Source: Haberlea rhodopensis | Lineage: Eukaryota > Streptophyta > Magnoliopsida > Lamiales > Gesneriaceae | Assembly: GCA_907163345.1 (NCBI GenBank) | Contig: CAJQUN010000497.1 | Location: 186,001 to 250,000, forward strand | Reading direction: 5' to 3' | Length of the DNA: 64,000 bases | Part shown: one piece after another, positions 34,301 through 45,699 of the stretch | Numbering within the stretch: position 1 is the first letter of the stretch | How the letters are laid out: each line of letters begins with the position of its first letter | The notes under the pieces: model-generated | Databases searched by the model: none | The model's input: only the letters and a program-made list of their open reading frames with translations | Told to the model about the DNA's origin: nothing | Made by a program: the position numbers and the translations under genes

Positions 34301-35337
34301 ATGGCATAAATAAGGTAACCCCTATGCCCACGTTCTAATAACTGAGCCATCTTGATAGCCGATATCAATGGGATTCTCGAGCGGGAACCATCCCCATAAA
34401 AAGTCCACTGAACCCCCAAATCAGATCTGAACCGAACTGTTCTCTGTCTGCAGTCCACGACTGCCTGATACCTGTTCAGTACATCAATACCCACAATGCA
34501 GTCAAAGTCTGACATTCCCAGAACAATCAAATCTGACTTCAACTCGTTGCCCTCAAAATAAATGAGGCCGTCAACAACAAACCGATCAGCAATCATACTC
34601 TTTCCAGCGGGTGTCGAGACCACAAGAGGCGTGGGTGACGGAGAAGTGCATATGAGGTGCCTCTCTATAAAACTCATTGACACAAAAGAGTGCGACGCAC
34701 CTGTGTCTATCAATATATAAGCAGGGTGCATAAATAAAAGACACGTACCCGCTATCACTTCCTCCGGAGCCGCTGTAGCCTGTTCCCTGGTCAGTGCATA
34801 GACTTGCCCCTGAGGCGGCCCCATAGGTTGACCTACAAACTGCCTCGGTGTAAACGGTGGTCTTTGTTGCACTGCCCTGTCTGAAGGTCTCCCCATAGTG
34901 TTCTGTGGTCCTCCCCGAGAAGGACAATTCCGGGTCAAGTGACCATGTTTACCACACTCATAACAGGGGGAGCATCCTTTCACCGAGTGGGGTCCTCCGC
35001 ACAGAAAACACTTAACCTTCCCAAAACTGCCAGCTTGAGATTGTCCCCTATAAGGCGGGGCATCACTTCCACGATTTCCCCTTCCATGAACATCCGGCCA
35101 TCTACCACTGAATCTGGAAGCTGATGAATTCCCTCTTGACTTGAACTGATCACTCCTTGGTTTCAAATTATCTGAGGTGGGTCTCTGTGGGGCTGCTGGA
35201 GGTGGTATGGTACTTGGATAAGCACTAGCTCCTAATTCTGCTAGCTCGGCCCGTGCAAGGGCATCATCGAAACAAGTCGGGCCATAAGTAATCACCCGAT
35301 CATACAACTCCGGTCTCAAGCCCTTCATGAAGTGTCT
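31362..35337 (-). pseudogene. pol: G2 gag(3' part)-pol with chromodomain, broken
   Basis: From 35337 leftwards: the gag C-terminal part with two zinc-binding blocks, including CYECGKHGHLTRNC; protease LIDTGASHSFVS; RT with CIDYTQLNKVT and catalytic FIDDILIYS. A frameshift at about 33550-33580 breaks RT just past the catalytic site. The next frame (31766-33580) gives RNase H (LYTDASLHGLG), the integrase zinc region and the integrase core (HISMDFVTHFP, VSDRDPRFTSHFWEGLQ, HPQIDGQTE). A second shift at about 31770-31810 leads to the integrase C-terminal domain (31497-31811). A TGA at 31497-31499 then separates it from an in-frame chromodomain (31362-31496) with VIPMVKVQWDRRGVEEATW. Chromodomains direct integration toward heterochromatin. 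Three lesions are visible, and the gag start is cut off by the Sirevirus. Confidence 0.9.
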
Positions 35338-36718
35338 TGTTGGGAAAACGATTTCTAAAGTTTTGGTAATTACAAACCGGATATTGAAGACAAACTGGAT
35401 GAAGTTCTACCGGATATTAAAGACCAACTGGAAAAAGACTCCTATCGGGTGAAGACATAAACTGGATGCCTACCAACTGGACAAGACTCAAACTGGATGG
35501 ACATCAACTGGATGAAGTCATCAACTGGATAAGTCATAAACTGGATGGACATCAACTGGATGGACATCAACCGGATGAAGTCATCAACTGGATAAGTCAT
35601 AAACTGGATGGACATCAACTGGATGGACATCAACTGGATGGACATCAACCGGATGAAGTCATCAACTGGATAAGACATCAAACTGGATGGACATCAACCG
35701 GATGAAGACATCAACCGGATGAAGTCATCAACCGGATGAAGACATCAACAGTGCAAGTTTTCAACCGGATAAACTTAAACTGGATGGACATCTACTGGAC
35801 AACTATCAACTGAATAGTCTCTCACTGTACAAGGACATCAACTGGTCATAAGAGGATGAACGACCAGTTGAACAAAGAGAACCAGCAGAAGTCTGAGCTT
35901 CCAGTTAGAGCACTAAGCAACGAGACAAAATCAGTACAACATTCTCTGACAAAGGTACAACAGAGCGGCGCACCCTGCTATATCTCCGCCACCATTATCG
36001 TCAGAGTGAGAAGAGCCGTTGCTTTACAAAATAGGAAAGAAGACAATATGAAATTAAAAAAGCTAATCTCTTCCATATACAGAAAAGCTACCGTTGGACA
36101 TCCAAACCTATAAATACATCCAAGCAGAGAATGAAGAAGTGCTGAGCGATTTCCAACTAAGAGATATACTTCAAAGCAAACACTAAAGTCATACGACTGA
36201 TATTCCAAACGTTCAGCAAAGAGCAGACAAACAGCAAAACTGAATCTGTGACTGATTATCTTCAATTGAAGTCTGCTGCTCAAAAACTCTCAAAGCTAGA
36301 AAGTGTATTCTGTAAAGAGTGTCATAGAATCCATTGTAACCAAAAAGTTAAGAAGTGTGTGATTGCTAGGAGTTTAGGCCAAGTGTGTTAGTGCCTAAGA
36401 AGGTTGTATACTGTAAAAGTGTAAACCAAGTCTTCTAGTGAATCCTTCCTGCAAAGGAAGAAGGGGAGACGTAGAAGCGTTGTGCTTTGAACTTCCAGAA
36501 ACAACTCTCGTGTTATTTGTTTATTGCTTTATTACTTCAGTTTTATTCCTCACAAGTTTTGTAGACGTCTTCCGCACTATAACAAGTGTCTACTAACTTG
36601 CCTGATATTGAGAAGCAACTGTAATACTTAACAGTTTACAGTTAACCAGAAAAAGAAATCGAAATTGTATCTAGTGTTTATTCAACCCCCCCTTCTAAAC
36701 ACTACCCCGATCCTAACA
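35338..36718 (+). repeat. 5' LTR of S1
   Basis: 1381 bp, TGTTGGGAAAACG...GATCCTAACA. Contains the 15-bp repeat block, a TATA-like CTATAAATA at about 36109-36117, and a C tract near the end. The ORFs of 79-101 codons inside are by-products of the repeats. Confidence 0.93.
35474..35760. repeat. 15-bp minisatellite in the S1 LTR
   Basis: Units close to AACTGGATGGACATC, varying to AACCGGATGAAGTC and similar. The same block is in the 3' LTR (46556-46845) with small copy differences. Because the unit is exactly five codons, frames stay open on both strands. Sirevirus LTRs are known for repeated CGG-containing motifs. Confidence 0.85.
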
Positions 36719-36719
36719 A

Positions 36720-36737
36720 GTGGTATCAGAGCTTAGG
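36720..36737 (+). promoter_or_regulatory. Primer binding site of S1 (iMet tRNA)
   Basis: GTGGTATCAGAGCTTAGG, two bases after the 5' LTR. Confidence 0.88.
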
Positions 36738-36776
36738 TCTTCTCAATCTTGAGAAATTATCATTTACCAAAAACTG

Positions 36777-38741
36777 ATGGCCTCATTCAGCAAGATTCCA
36801 ATGTTCAAGAAAGACGAATATGATGACTGGAGGATCCGTATGCAAGCACATCTAAGTGCTCAAGATGATGATATGTGGTATGTAATCACTGAAGGACCTT
36901 TGAAGATCATGAAAATCAATACAGCTGCCTCTATCACAAGTGGTGATCCACAAATGGTAGAAAAGGAAAGATCTCAATGGTCAAATGAAGACAAGAAAAA
37001 AGCAAATCTAGACAACGTTGCTAAGGACATTCTGTTCAAAACTTTGGACAAAAATATGTTCAACAAAATAAAGATGTGCCCTACAGCCAAAGAAATCTGG
37101 GAGAAGATTGCTCAACTCTGTGAAGGAAATGATCAAACCAAAGAAAACAAGCTTACTGTGGCTTTACAGAAGTTTGAGCATATCAAAATGATAAATGGAG
37201 AAACTCTCAATGAGTACGATGAAAGAGTGACTGGAATAATCAATGAACTAAACAGTCTAGGTAAGGAATTACCCAACAGAGAAGTCACTCTCAAAGTAAT
37301 GAGAGGTCTACCAAGAGAATGGGATGTCAAGACCATTGCTATGAGAGAATCGAAGGACATCAACAAAATAGATCTACATGATCTGTTTGCTAATTTAAAA
37401 GCCTATGAATTCGAATTAGGCATTCGGGTTGAAGATGAACCAAGTACCAGTCAACCAACAAAAGCTCTCACTGCATCGGAGTCTCTGCCCACTCCTACAG
37501 AAATGACTCCAGAAAAGATGTGTAATGATGCTATGGCAATGTTTGTAAAGAAATTTGGGAAATTCATGAAGAAGAATCAGAGATCTTATCAATCATATCC
37601 TCGGAGGCAGAGTTCCAAAGGAAATTCAGAAGAAGAAGAGCGAGTATGCTTCAACTGCCTCAAACCAGGGCACTTCATTGCGGACTGTCCTAAACCCAAG
37701 AAGGATGATCACAAAAGAGGATCCAAGGATTACAGAAAATCCAAAGAAACCAGAAGATCATCCAAAAAGGACAGAGATCAAAAGGTCTTGATGGCAGAAG
37801 AAAGTAAGAGCAAATGGGCTGATTCTGAATCAGAATCAGAAGAGTTAACTAGCTCATCCAGCGAGAGTGAAGACGAGGAAGTCCACTGCTTAATGGCAAA
37901 TAATGAAAATGAGGTACATGAATCAAACCTATCTGAATTTACACATAGTGAACTCACCAATGCATTGCAGGACATGATAAATGAGTATCGGACGCTATAT
38001 GAATCTTTTGAAAGCTATAAGACTGAGCATACAACCCAAACTGAAACGCATGAAAACAAGCTTGATTGTGAACAATCAAGGGAGTTGAACTGCCTAAGGG
38101 AAACAACCAGTCTCCTAGTGAAGGAAAGAGATGAAGCCAAGAATGCTTACCAGAAACTTAGCAAACTGGTTAGCACTTGGAATGCGTCGACTACCAGAAA
38201 GGATGAAATGCTTGAGTCTATAAGGCTTGCTGGTGATTTAACAGGCATAGGCTATAATAGCAATGACAGCAGTTCATCTGGTAATGAACCTCAACTGTGT
38301 CTAACAAAAGGCAAAGTTCAATCAATGAACTTTGTAAGATCTAGCACAGTATATGACCCTTACGAACTGGTTAAAGAACCTGTTAAAGCAACACACATCA
38401 AGGAACAGGCACAGCACAGAGGTATCGGTTATGTAGAACCACTCAAAGAGGCTAAACCGAGGCAAAAGTTCAGAAATGAACTTAAACCCACTGGTCGAGC
38501 AGCTAGAGAGGTTAAACCCAACTGGTACTACAACTGTAAACCTGTCCAGAAGAGGTATATGCTAAATAACAGGAACTACAAACCAAAAGCACATGCATAC
38601 ACATATTATCACACTCCACAGTCAAAATCATCACCTATATCTATAAATGCACACACATTTCAGAACACACACCAACCTAAGTCATTCAGGGTCATACAAG
38701 TGTGGGTTCCGAAAGGACTAATCCTACCAGGACCCAAGTAG
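36777..38741 (+). CDS. gag: S1 gag, intact 654-codon frame
   Basis: Capsid/nucleocapsid protein of the element. The ATG at 36777 starts MASFSKIPMFKKDEYDDWRI; it is the first ATG after the primer site and begins the UBN2/gag domain (about residues 10-225). A basic linker leads to the zinc knuckle CFNCLKPGHFIADC (about residues 296-309). Next come a K/R-rich then a D/E/S-rich segment, a coiled-coil region (about 385-475) and a basic C-terminus with VWVPKGL and PGPK. The frame ends at TAG 38739-38741. Long gag proteins with coiled coils are typical of Sireviruses. The paralogue S2 (61547-63508) ends at the same TAG but has several shifts. This is one of the few intact frames in the window. Confidence 0.88.
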   Translation: MASFSKIPMFKKDEYDDWRIRMQAHLSAQDDDMWYVITEGPLKIMKINTAASITSGDPQMVEKERSQWSNEDKKKANLDNVAKDILFKTLDKNMFNKIKMCPTAKEIWEKIAQLCEGNDQTKENKLTVALQKFEHIKMINGETLNEYDERVTGIINELNSLGKELPNREVTLKVMRGLPREWDVKTIAMRESKDINKIDLHDLFANLKAYEFELGIRVEDEPSTSQPTKALTASESLPTPTEMTPEKMCNDAMAMFVKKFGKFMKKNQRSYQSYPRRQSSKGNSEEEERVCFNCLKPGHFIADCPKPKKDDHKRGSKDYRKSKETRRSSKKDRDQKVLMAEESKSKWADSESESEELTSSSSESEDEEVHCLMANNENEVHESNLSEFTHSELTNALQDMINEYRTLYESFESYKTEHTTQTETHENKLDCEQSRELNCLRETTSLLVKERDEAKNAYQKLSKLVSTWNASTTRKDEMLESIRLAGDLTGIGYNSNDSSSSGNEPQLCLTKGKVQSMNFVRSSTVYDPYELVKEPVKATHIKEQAQHRGIGYVEPLKEAKPRQKFRNELKPTGRAAREVKPNWYYNCKPVQKRYMLNNRNYKPKAHAYTYYHTPQSKSSPISINAHTFQNTHQPKSFRVIQVWVPKGLILPGPK

Positions 38742-38771
38742 GATTGGGTACCAATCATTCTATCGCTTTAA

Positions 38772-41700
38772 TTGCAGGAAACTAGAATGCATCCAGTTCG
38801 GAGCTCAGAATGGTTTCTGGACAGCGGATGCTCTAGACATATGACAGGGAATGCGAGCTTATTGTCTGAACTGGTGGACTCCACCGGACCCAGAATAACT
38901 TTCGGAGACAACGCGAAAGGTAGAACCGTGGGTAAGGGTAAGATTATCTACGGTAACATCATCATTAAAGATATTCTTTTAGTTGAAAATCTATGCTACA
39001 ACTTGATTAGCATAAGTCAATTGTGTGACAATGGTCATTCCGTAGAATTCAATTAGCACTCATGCACAATCAAATCTATTGATGGTAGTATACTACTTGT
39101 AGGTAGAAGGCATGATAACACATATAAAATTGATTGGAATCTTAATCAGCCTATCTCTTCTACTTGCTTAGCTGCTCTGAATTCATCCAAAAATTGGCTT
39201 TGGCACAAACGGTTGAGTCACTTAAACTTTAAAACTATTGCCAGTCTGCGTAAACTTGATCTAGTTGTTGGACTGCCCCAAATTGAGTTCTCGAAAGACA
39301 AAATCTATGCAGCATGCCAACTTGGTAAGCAAATCAGATCCTCCTTTAAGAACAAAGGGAGTAAATCTTCTTCTCGGTGCCTAGAGTTGCTGCATATGGA
39401 TCTATTTGGTCCTATACCAGTAACAAGTCTAGGGGGGAATGAAGTATACTCTAGTGGTAATAGACGATTACACTCGTTTCACGTGGGTCTTGTTCCTAAG
39501 TGGCAAAGATCAGGCTACTCCAAAGCTGATCAAATTACTAAAAAGACTCCAAAATGAGAAATCGTGTGGGATAGATAGAATTCGCAGTGATAAAGGTACT
39601 GAGTTCACCAATCAATCACTCGAATCATATATAGATGACCTTGGTATTAAACACGAATACTCTGCAGCTAGAACTCCTCAACAAAACGGAGTTGCTGAGC
39701 GTAGGAACCGCACTTTGAAAGAAGCTGCGCGAACTATGCTCGCGGAATCAGAAATATCGCAGAGATTTTGGGCAGAAGCTGTCAACACAGCATGTTATAC
39801 GCAGAACAGATCAATGATTAATAAGCGAGCAAATAAAACCCCTTATGAGATCTGGAATGGCAGTAAGCCAAATATTTCCTATTTCCATGTGTTTGGTTGC
39901 GAATGTTTTATTCACAACAATGGAAAGACTCATCTCACCGCTTTTGATGCCAAATCTGATGCTGGAATATTCCTTGGCTATTCTACAGTTAGTAAGGCAT
40001 TCAGAGTATTTAATACTAGAACTCTTAATGTAGAAGAATCAGTGCATGTAAAATTTGATGAACCTACTGACTGTATACTATCTGATATACAAATCAACAA
40101 CTTGAGTAATCGACTGGAAAGTACTTACATTGACGAAAATGTTGATGATGAGATTGATTACAGAAGCAGGACTGACTGCTCCTTAGAACCAGAAGTTCCT
40201 GAAGCTCAAGCAGAAGAGTCTGCTGGCCAACAAGCACTGCAGCCAGCTTCAAATGAAACAGTAGTATCTACCCCTGCTGCAGCAGAAGGAACAAATGAGA
40301 AAGATGAGTCAATCAGAACCTCTGATTTGCCTACTCACATCCAGTCAACTGAAGAACTCAATCCTCTTGGACCTTCGCTCCTGTGGAAGAAGGATCATCC
40401 ACCTGAGCAGGTCATCGGTAACCCTCTTGCTCCTCTACGCACCAGAGGACAAATGATTAATGAATTTCTTCATGCTGCATTCATATCTCATATAGAACCT
40501 AAGAAGATTGATGACGCTATATTAGACCCAAGTTGGGTAGAAGCAATGCAGGAAGAACTAAATCAGTTTGAGCGAAACAAAGTATGGTATCTAGTACCAC
40601 GACCACAGCATCACACTGTAATTGGCACCAAATGGGTGTTCAGAAATAAATTAGACGAAAACGGTACAGTAATCAGAAATAAGGCAAGATTAGTTGCACA
40701 GGGCTACAGACAGGAAGAAGGCATTGATTTCGATGAAACCTTTGCCCCTGTAGCTCGACTAGAAGCAATTCGCATATTTCTTGCATTTGTTGCGTTTAAA
40801 GACTTTAAAGTCTATCAGATGGATGTTAAGAGTGCATTTCTTAACGGCAAACTCCAGGAAGAAGTCTATGTTGAACAACCTCCTGGATTTGAAAACCATC
40901 AGCAGCCATCTCATGCTTTCCGTCTCAATAAAGCCTTGTATGGTCTAAAGCAAGCTCCCCGTGCCTGGTATGAAACTTTATCAAAATATTTGACAGAACA
41001 CAATTTTATTATTGGCACGGTGGACAAGACCCTTTTTAAATTTACAAAGGGAGACCATACTCTGCTTGTTCAAATTTATGTTGATGATATTATCTTCGGA
41101 AGTACTAACTCAAAATTGTGCGAAAGATTCTCTAAAATTATGCAGGACCAGTTCGAGATGAGCATGATGGGGGAACTATCATTTTTCTTAGGATTGCAAG
41201 TCAAGCAATCTAGTGAAGGGATCCTGATCAATCAGTCTAAATATACTAAAGAGCTACTAAAGAAATATGGAATGAGTACCAGCTCAGCTGCTGCTACACC
41301 AATGAGCTCATCTGCCAAACTCGACTTGGATAATTCAGGAATACCAGTCGAAGTTACAATGTATCGAGGCATAATCGGATCTTTACTATATTTGACAGCC
41401 AGCCGACCAGATATTATGTTTGCAGTGTGTATGTGCGCCCGGTTTCAAGCAAATCCCAAACAGTCGCACTTCACTGCAGTCAAAAGAATCCTAAAATCTT
41501 TGAAAGGCACTGAGAATGTCGGTCTATGGTATCCAAGAGACTCAATCTTCAATCTTATCGGATACTCAGATGCTGACTATGCTGGATGCAAAATTGACAG
41601 GAAAAGCACCAGTGGGTATTGTCAATTCCTTGGTGATCGATTGATATCATGGGGCTGCAAGAAACAGACATCCATTGCAACTTCCACTGCAGAAGCAGAG

Positions 41701-42084
41701 TACCTTGCTGCTGGAAGCTGCTGTGCTCAACTGCTCTGATTCAGCAACAACTCAGTGACTATGGAATTGAGTCTACAGAGGCTCCTATTTTCTGTGACAA
41801 TACATCTGCCATCGCCATAACGTACAATCCCGTTCTTCATACTCGTACTAAACATATTGACATTCGTCATCATTTTATCAGAGATCATGTCATGAAGAAA
41901 GAAATTCGGCTGGAGTATATTTCTACAGAACACCAATAGTGACTTCATGCAAGCAAGAAGAGGGAGTTATCCTTCGTGGGGATGGAGTAGTAAACAGGCA
42001 GCAGACATCTTCACAAAGCCCCTACCGGACGCTAAGTTTTCTTACTTTCGAAATATTCTTGGATTAATTGAAATTACTTCTTGA
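38772..42084 (+). pseudogene. pol: S1 pol (protease-integrase-RT-RNase H), lightly damaged
   Basis: In the gag frame but beyond TAG (38739) and TAA (38769). The protease shows FLDSGCSRHMTG. A TAG at 39054-39056 stands where S2 has CAG. The GAG-pre-integrase zinc region WLWHKRLSHLNF follows at 39194-39229. An extra A at about 39437 (GGGGGGAATG against GGGGGGATG in S2) shifts the frame. Then 39439-41739 is open: integrase (IDDYTRFTW, RSDKGTEF, NGVAERRNRT), RT (GTKWVFRNKL, LYGLKQAPRAWY, YVDDIIFGS) and RNase H start (GYSDADYAGCKIDRKSTSGY). A lost G near 41738 shifts it again. An insertion of about 60 bp at roughly 41933-41994 splits RNase H before ADIFTKPL. Each lesion is private to S1 when compared with S2. 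Confidence 0.9.
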
Positions 42085-42616
42085 TTATTTTGTTTTGAGT
42101 TATGAATTCAGGGGGAATTAGTTAGTTTATGTGCATAAATTTAGGGGAATTTCTGTTATAATTCTATCATGGTTATTTAAGCTCAGCTGGTAATACAATG
42201 GTCAGCTGCAGTAGGTGTATCTGAACCAGTAGGACTCCACAACCAGTGGATGTTTTCCTACCAGTCGAACCCTACATACCAGTTGATGTTACCAAATATG
42301 CTTTGACAAAAATAACCCTCGGTACTTATTAACCTAATGAACGTCGGAATTCAAAATCACTTTTGGTTAAAAATTTTCACTCCCGCCTAAATCCTGTTCT
42401 TTCATTTATTTGTTAAATCTTTTTAAACCGTTAGATGATCGCCACGTATACATGTGTCCGCTCATCTACAGTACGACGTTACATATACTTCTTTTTTTTT
42501 CACCGCCTTTAGTTTCACTACTCTTCTTCTCCAACAAATCACTGCGATTATTTTTTTCTCTTTCAGAAAACTTACTCTAACAAACTGCTGCTGCTTCTTC
42601 CTCCTACTCACTCAAC
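42085..42616 (+). other. S1 pol-to-ORF3 spacer
   Basis: Non-coding. 42185-42300 repeats ACCAGT/AACCAGTNGG words, echoing the LTR minisatellite. The S2 counterpart is 58340-58700. A promoter or splice site for ORF3 may lie here but none can be proven. Confidence 0.5.
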
Positions 42617-45385
42617 ATGTCGAAGAATGTTCAGCCGAGTTTTATCACCAATGCTATTCACGTCGATTTTCATTCAATATCCACATCCTCTGATGAAGAA
42701 ACCAAGGAGTTGATACACAGGTTGGATACATCCGGACTCCTGGTAATCTTGAGCCAGACCCCTTCCTTTTACAAGAACGAACTACAAGAGTTCTTTGCTA
42801 CTGCCAAAGTTGTGGATGACACCGTGGTGGCATCCATCTCTGGACAATCAGTCACCATCACCCAACCAGAATTTGCCACTCACCTGTGCCTACCCTCTAC
42901 CGGACTCACTGATTTCTCAACTATTCCGGCAGAACTAAGAGAAGAGATGCGTCTCACAGTCTCGGACTCTACTCATCGCCTTCCACGTCCTCCTTTCCGG
43001 AAAGTAATGATGAAGAGTCATTACAGACAACTGGCGGACATAATCTCCAAGGGGCTCCTATGTAAGGCAGGATCATTTGATATGATTACCCCTGAAAAAT
43101 TCGACGTTATGAGCGCTATATGCAAAGGGTTAGAGATAAACTGGTCAGCTGTATTATTTCAAATACTGACTAGTCTGGTAACATCTGGCAAGGGTCAATC
43201 AGGTTTTGCTCTCCCACTCAGCAGTCTTTTTGAGAGCAAAAACATTAAGACAGGGACTCTTTCTCACCTTCATCCAGGGAGGCTCATCACTCATAAGTAT
43301 CTTCAGCTTCATCGCCAACGTAGTGGCAGAGAAGGAGGAGTGAAAAAGCGTCGCTTGACTCAGGTAATCAGTGACTCTGAACAGACTGTATCGGAATCCG
43401 CTGAGTCTTCTCCCCCTCCTCCGCCTCCTAAGAAGCCGCGAACACGAAAAACTGCTCCTCAGACTGCCCGACAGATAGACATTGCAGCCTCCGACACTAT
43501 CTCCTCCGCCGGTCCTACAGATGTAAATCCTGATAGGGAACCCAGCCCTGCCATCCCTTCAACTGAGGAACCAACTGCTTCCTTAGCCATGGTGCCTGCT
43601 CCTTCGGTGGTTCCAGCTGACACTCAGTCAGCACTGGTGAGCACTCAGCAAGCACCGGGCTCTATCAGCTTCAGGACACCCAAGTCATTATGTCCATACT
43701 GTCATCCCAAGACCACCCCTGCTGGAAAAGGAAAATCTCTTACGGCTCCAGTGTCCACTCCTGTTGCCTTCGAGATTCAAATGGTAATGGATACCATGGA
43801 AGCCAAACTGCAACCATAGTTGGAGATTTTTGATCGATGGATAAAGGCCCGTATCAAGGTTCGACTAGATGATTTTGATCAAATTCTGGATCAGGCTAGG
43901 GCAGATGAGAACAAAATACTAGCATATCTTCAAATCTCAGACCCTGCAACAAGCTTGAAGCTGCGAGATGTTTTTAGCCTGATGATCTATGTGTGTGAAC
44001 TTCAGGCCCTGGTTGAAACTCGCCTTCAACTATTTGACGGTAATTCAGGAACAGCGAATCATGATAGAGCTGTTCTAAATGCTCTTGGACCCAAGCTCGA
44101 AATGGCTGAGCTTGCTCTTCATGACCTTCGCATATCCACTGGTATTCATTCTTGCTCCACTACTGACACTGTTGCCAGCCCTGATCAGCAGGATCTACAC
44201 TCCGTCATTGCAAATTTGGAGATTGTCCCATTTTCTGTGGAGCTCACTTCTACTGCTCTGGAGACTACTTCCCCTGGAGCGGAGGCCGCACCAACTGCCT
44301 TGGAGGCAGCCTCCTCGGTTCAAGAACTCTCCTCTCCAACTGCTCTCGGCGTCTCCTCTCCTCCCAGCTCTCACAATGATCAACAGCCCCAGCCAATGGC
44401 TGTTGATCACACCAATGTGGATGCAGTCATACAGACAGTGGTTCAGCAGGTTACTATATCCTCTGCCAATCATGAACCTAGCGAGTCTTCCCACTCAAAT
44501 GATCACACCCAGATGTCAGCTGCTGTGGTTGATCAACCCACAACTACTTTGGCTGCTCCACCAAATGAAGAAACTGCCCAATTGGCTGTCACCATCTCAG
44601 AGTCTCCAGCTGCACAAATTGTTGAAGCTTCTATGTTGCCATCCGCTGCAACTGACGATGCTCATCTCAGCGCTCTTGTCCCTACTACTGATGCTCCATT
44701 GATTGCTGCAGATCCGTCCATGGTTCAAGAGCTTTCTGAAGACTTTTTTGTCTTTACCAACCCTATGGACGAGCCTCCGAACATTGCTGCACAGCTAGCC
44801 AATCTATCCACTGCCATATCAGCACTAGCAAGCGATGTTCATAAGCTTAAACAGGAAGAACGAACTGCAACTCTCATTCTAGGCACTCATCAGCAGCACA
44901 CGGACTCACAATTCCAGCAAGTCTACCGGGACTTAAGTAGTTTAACGACTACCGTCACCAGACTTCAAACATTTGCTGAGAATGCAGTGGCGGATGCTTT
45001 TACTAGAATTGGCCAGGCGCGTCTTCAGATCAATCAAAACAATGAATCTCTTCATGCTGCCACCTCAATGGCTATTGGAGAAAAGATTGACGACGCCAAG
45101 AAAACATTGACCGATCAGTTGGCCACTATGCAGGCAGCATTTGCATCTCAAATTCAAGATATTTGCAATAGTCTGCCTGCAGCTCCTCAAATTATTCGTA
45201 GATTACCTGAACCCAGCCGAACTGCTCCCTCAACGCAGCGAGGTTCAAGTTCAGCTGCTCATTCATCCCCTGCAACTGGAGCACCCACTCAGTCCAGACC
45301 AACTGCTCAACCAAGATCTCGGAGTCCACGCCAACCGCCTGCCGAAAAACGAGACTATTCCAAACATTGGTTCGGGCGCAAATAG
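42617..45385 (+). CDS. S1 third ORF (env-like position), split by one TAG
   Basis: A 400-codon frame from ATG 42617 stops at TAG 43817-43819. The same frame then continues 521 codons to TAG 45383-45385. The first part has a globular domain (about residues 20-235) like that of plant-transposon proteins of unknown role. It is followed by a Pro/Ser-rich linker and a CPYCH motif near residue 365. The second part has a short charged helical segment, a long A/T/S/P-rich region, and a coiled coil (about residues 330-450 of the part) before a basic R/P/S tail. No signal peptide or membrane helix is evident, so the env label rests only on position. In S2 the site of the internal TAG is an Arg codon, so the stop is private to S1. 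SIRE1 is known to use stop readthrough for its env-like ORF, but at the pol junction. Confidence 0.75.
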
Positions 45386-45699
45386 TATCATTTTCTGACT
45401 CCTCCTTTAATTACTCTTATCTATTTACTGTTTTTATTGACTTTTTCTTTGTATTTACTGTTCCACTTAAATACATTCACATTAATTGCAACCTTTTCAT
45501 TTCTATAAATAGCGACTCTTGTTTGTTCACAGAACACACATTCACTCAACATGCTTACTTTCAAGCTATTCAAAATTCCCTGGTTTTCTGTTAGATCTTT
45601 CTCCGCTTCATGGGTTTATTACTTATCTAAATCAACCCCTCATGGGTTGATTACTTATCTAACCCAGCTCTGTTAAGCTTCAGCGCTTTGATCCTGTTC

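Noticed and set aside
35442..35705. 79-codon proteins on both strands of the Sirevirus LTR
   Set aside because: Direct consequence of a 15-bp repeat; no start context or domain.
35474..35760. CRISPR-like regular repeats
   Set aside because: The 15-bp units are contiguous, without unique spacers, and lie in an LTR of a plant retrotransposon.
38740..38772. A 30-nt intron between gag and protease (GTACCA...TTGCAG)
   Set aside because: Far below the size at which plant introns are spliced; a longer intron with an upstream donor remains possible but unproven.
42617..45385. A true envelope glycoprotein
   Set aside because: No signal peptide, membrane helix or cysteine-rich ectodomain seen; only the position matches env-like ORFs of Sireviruses.
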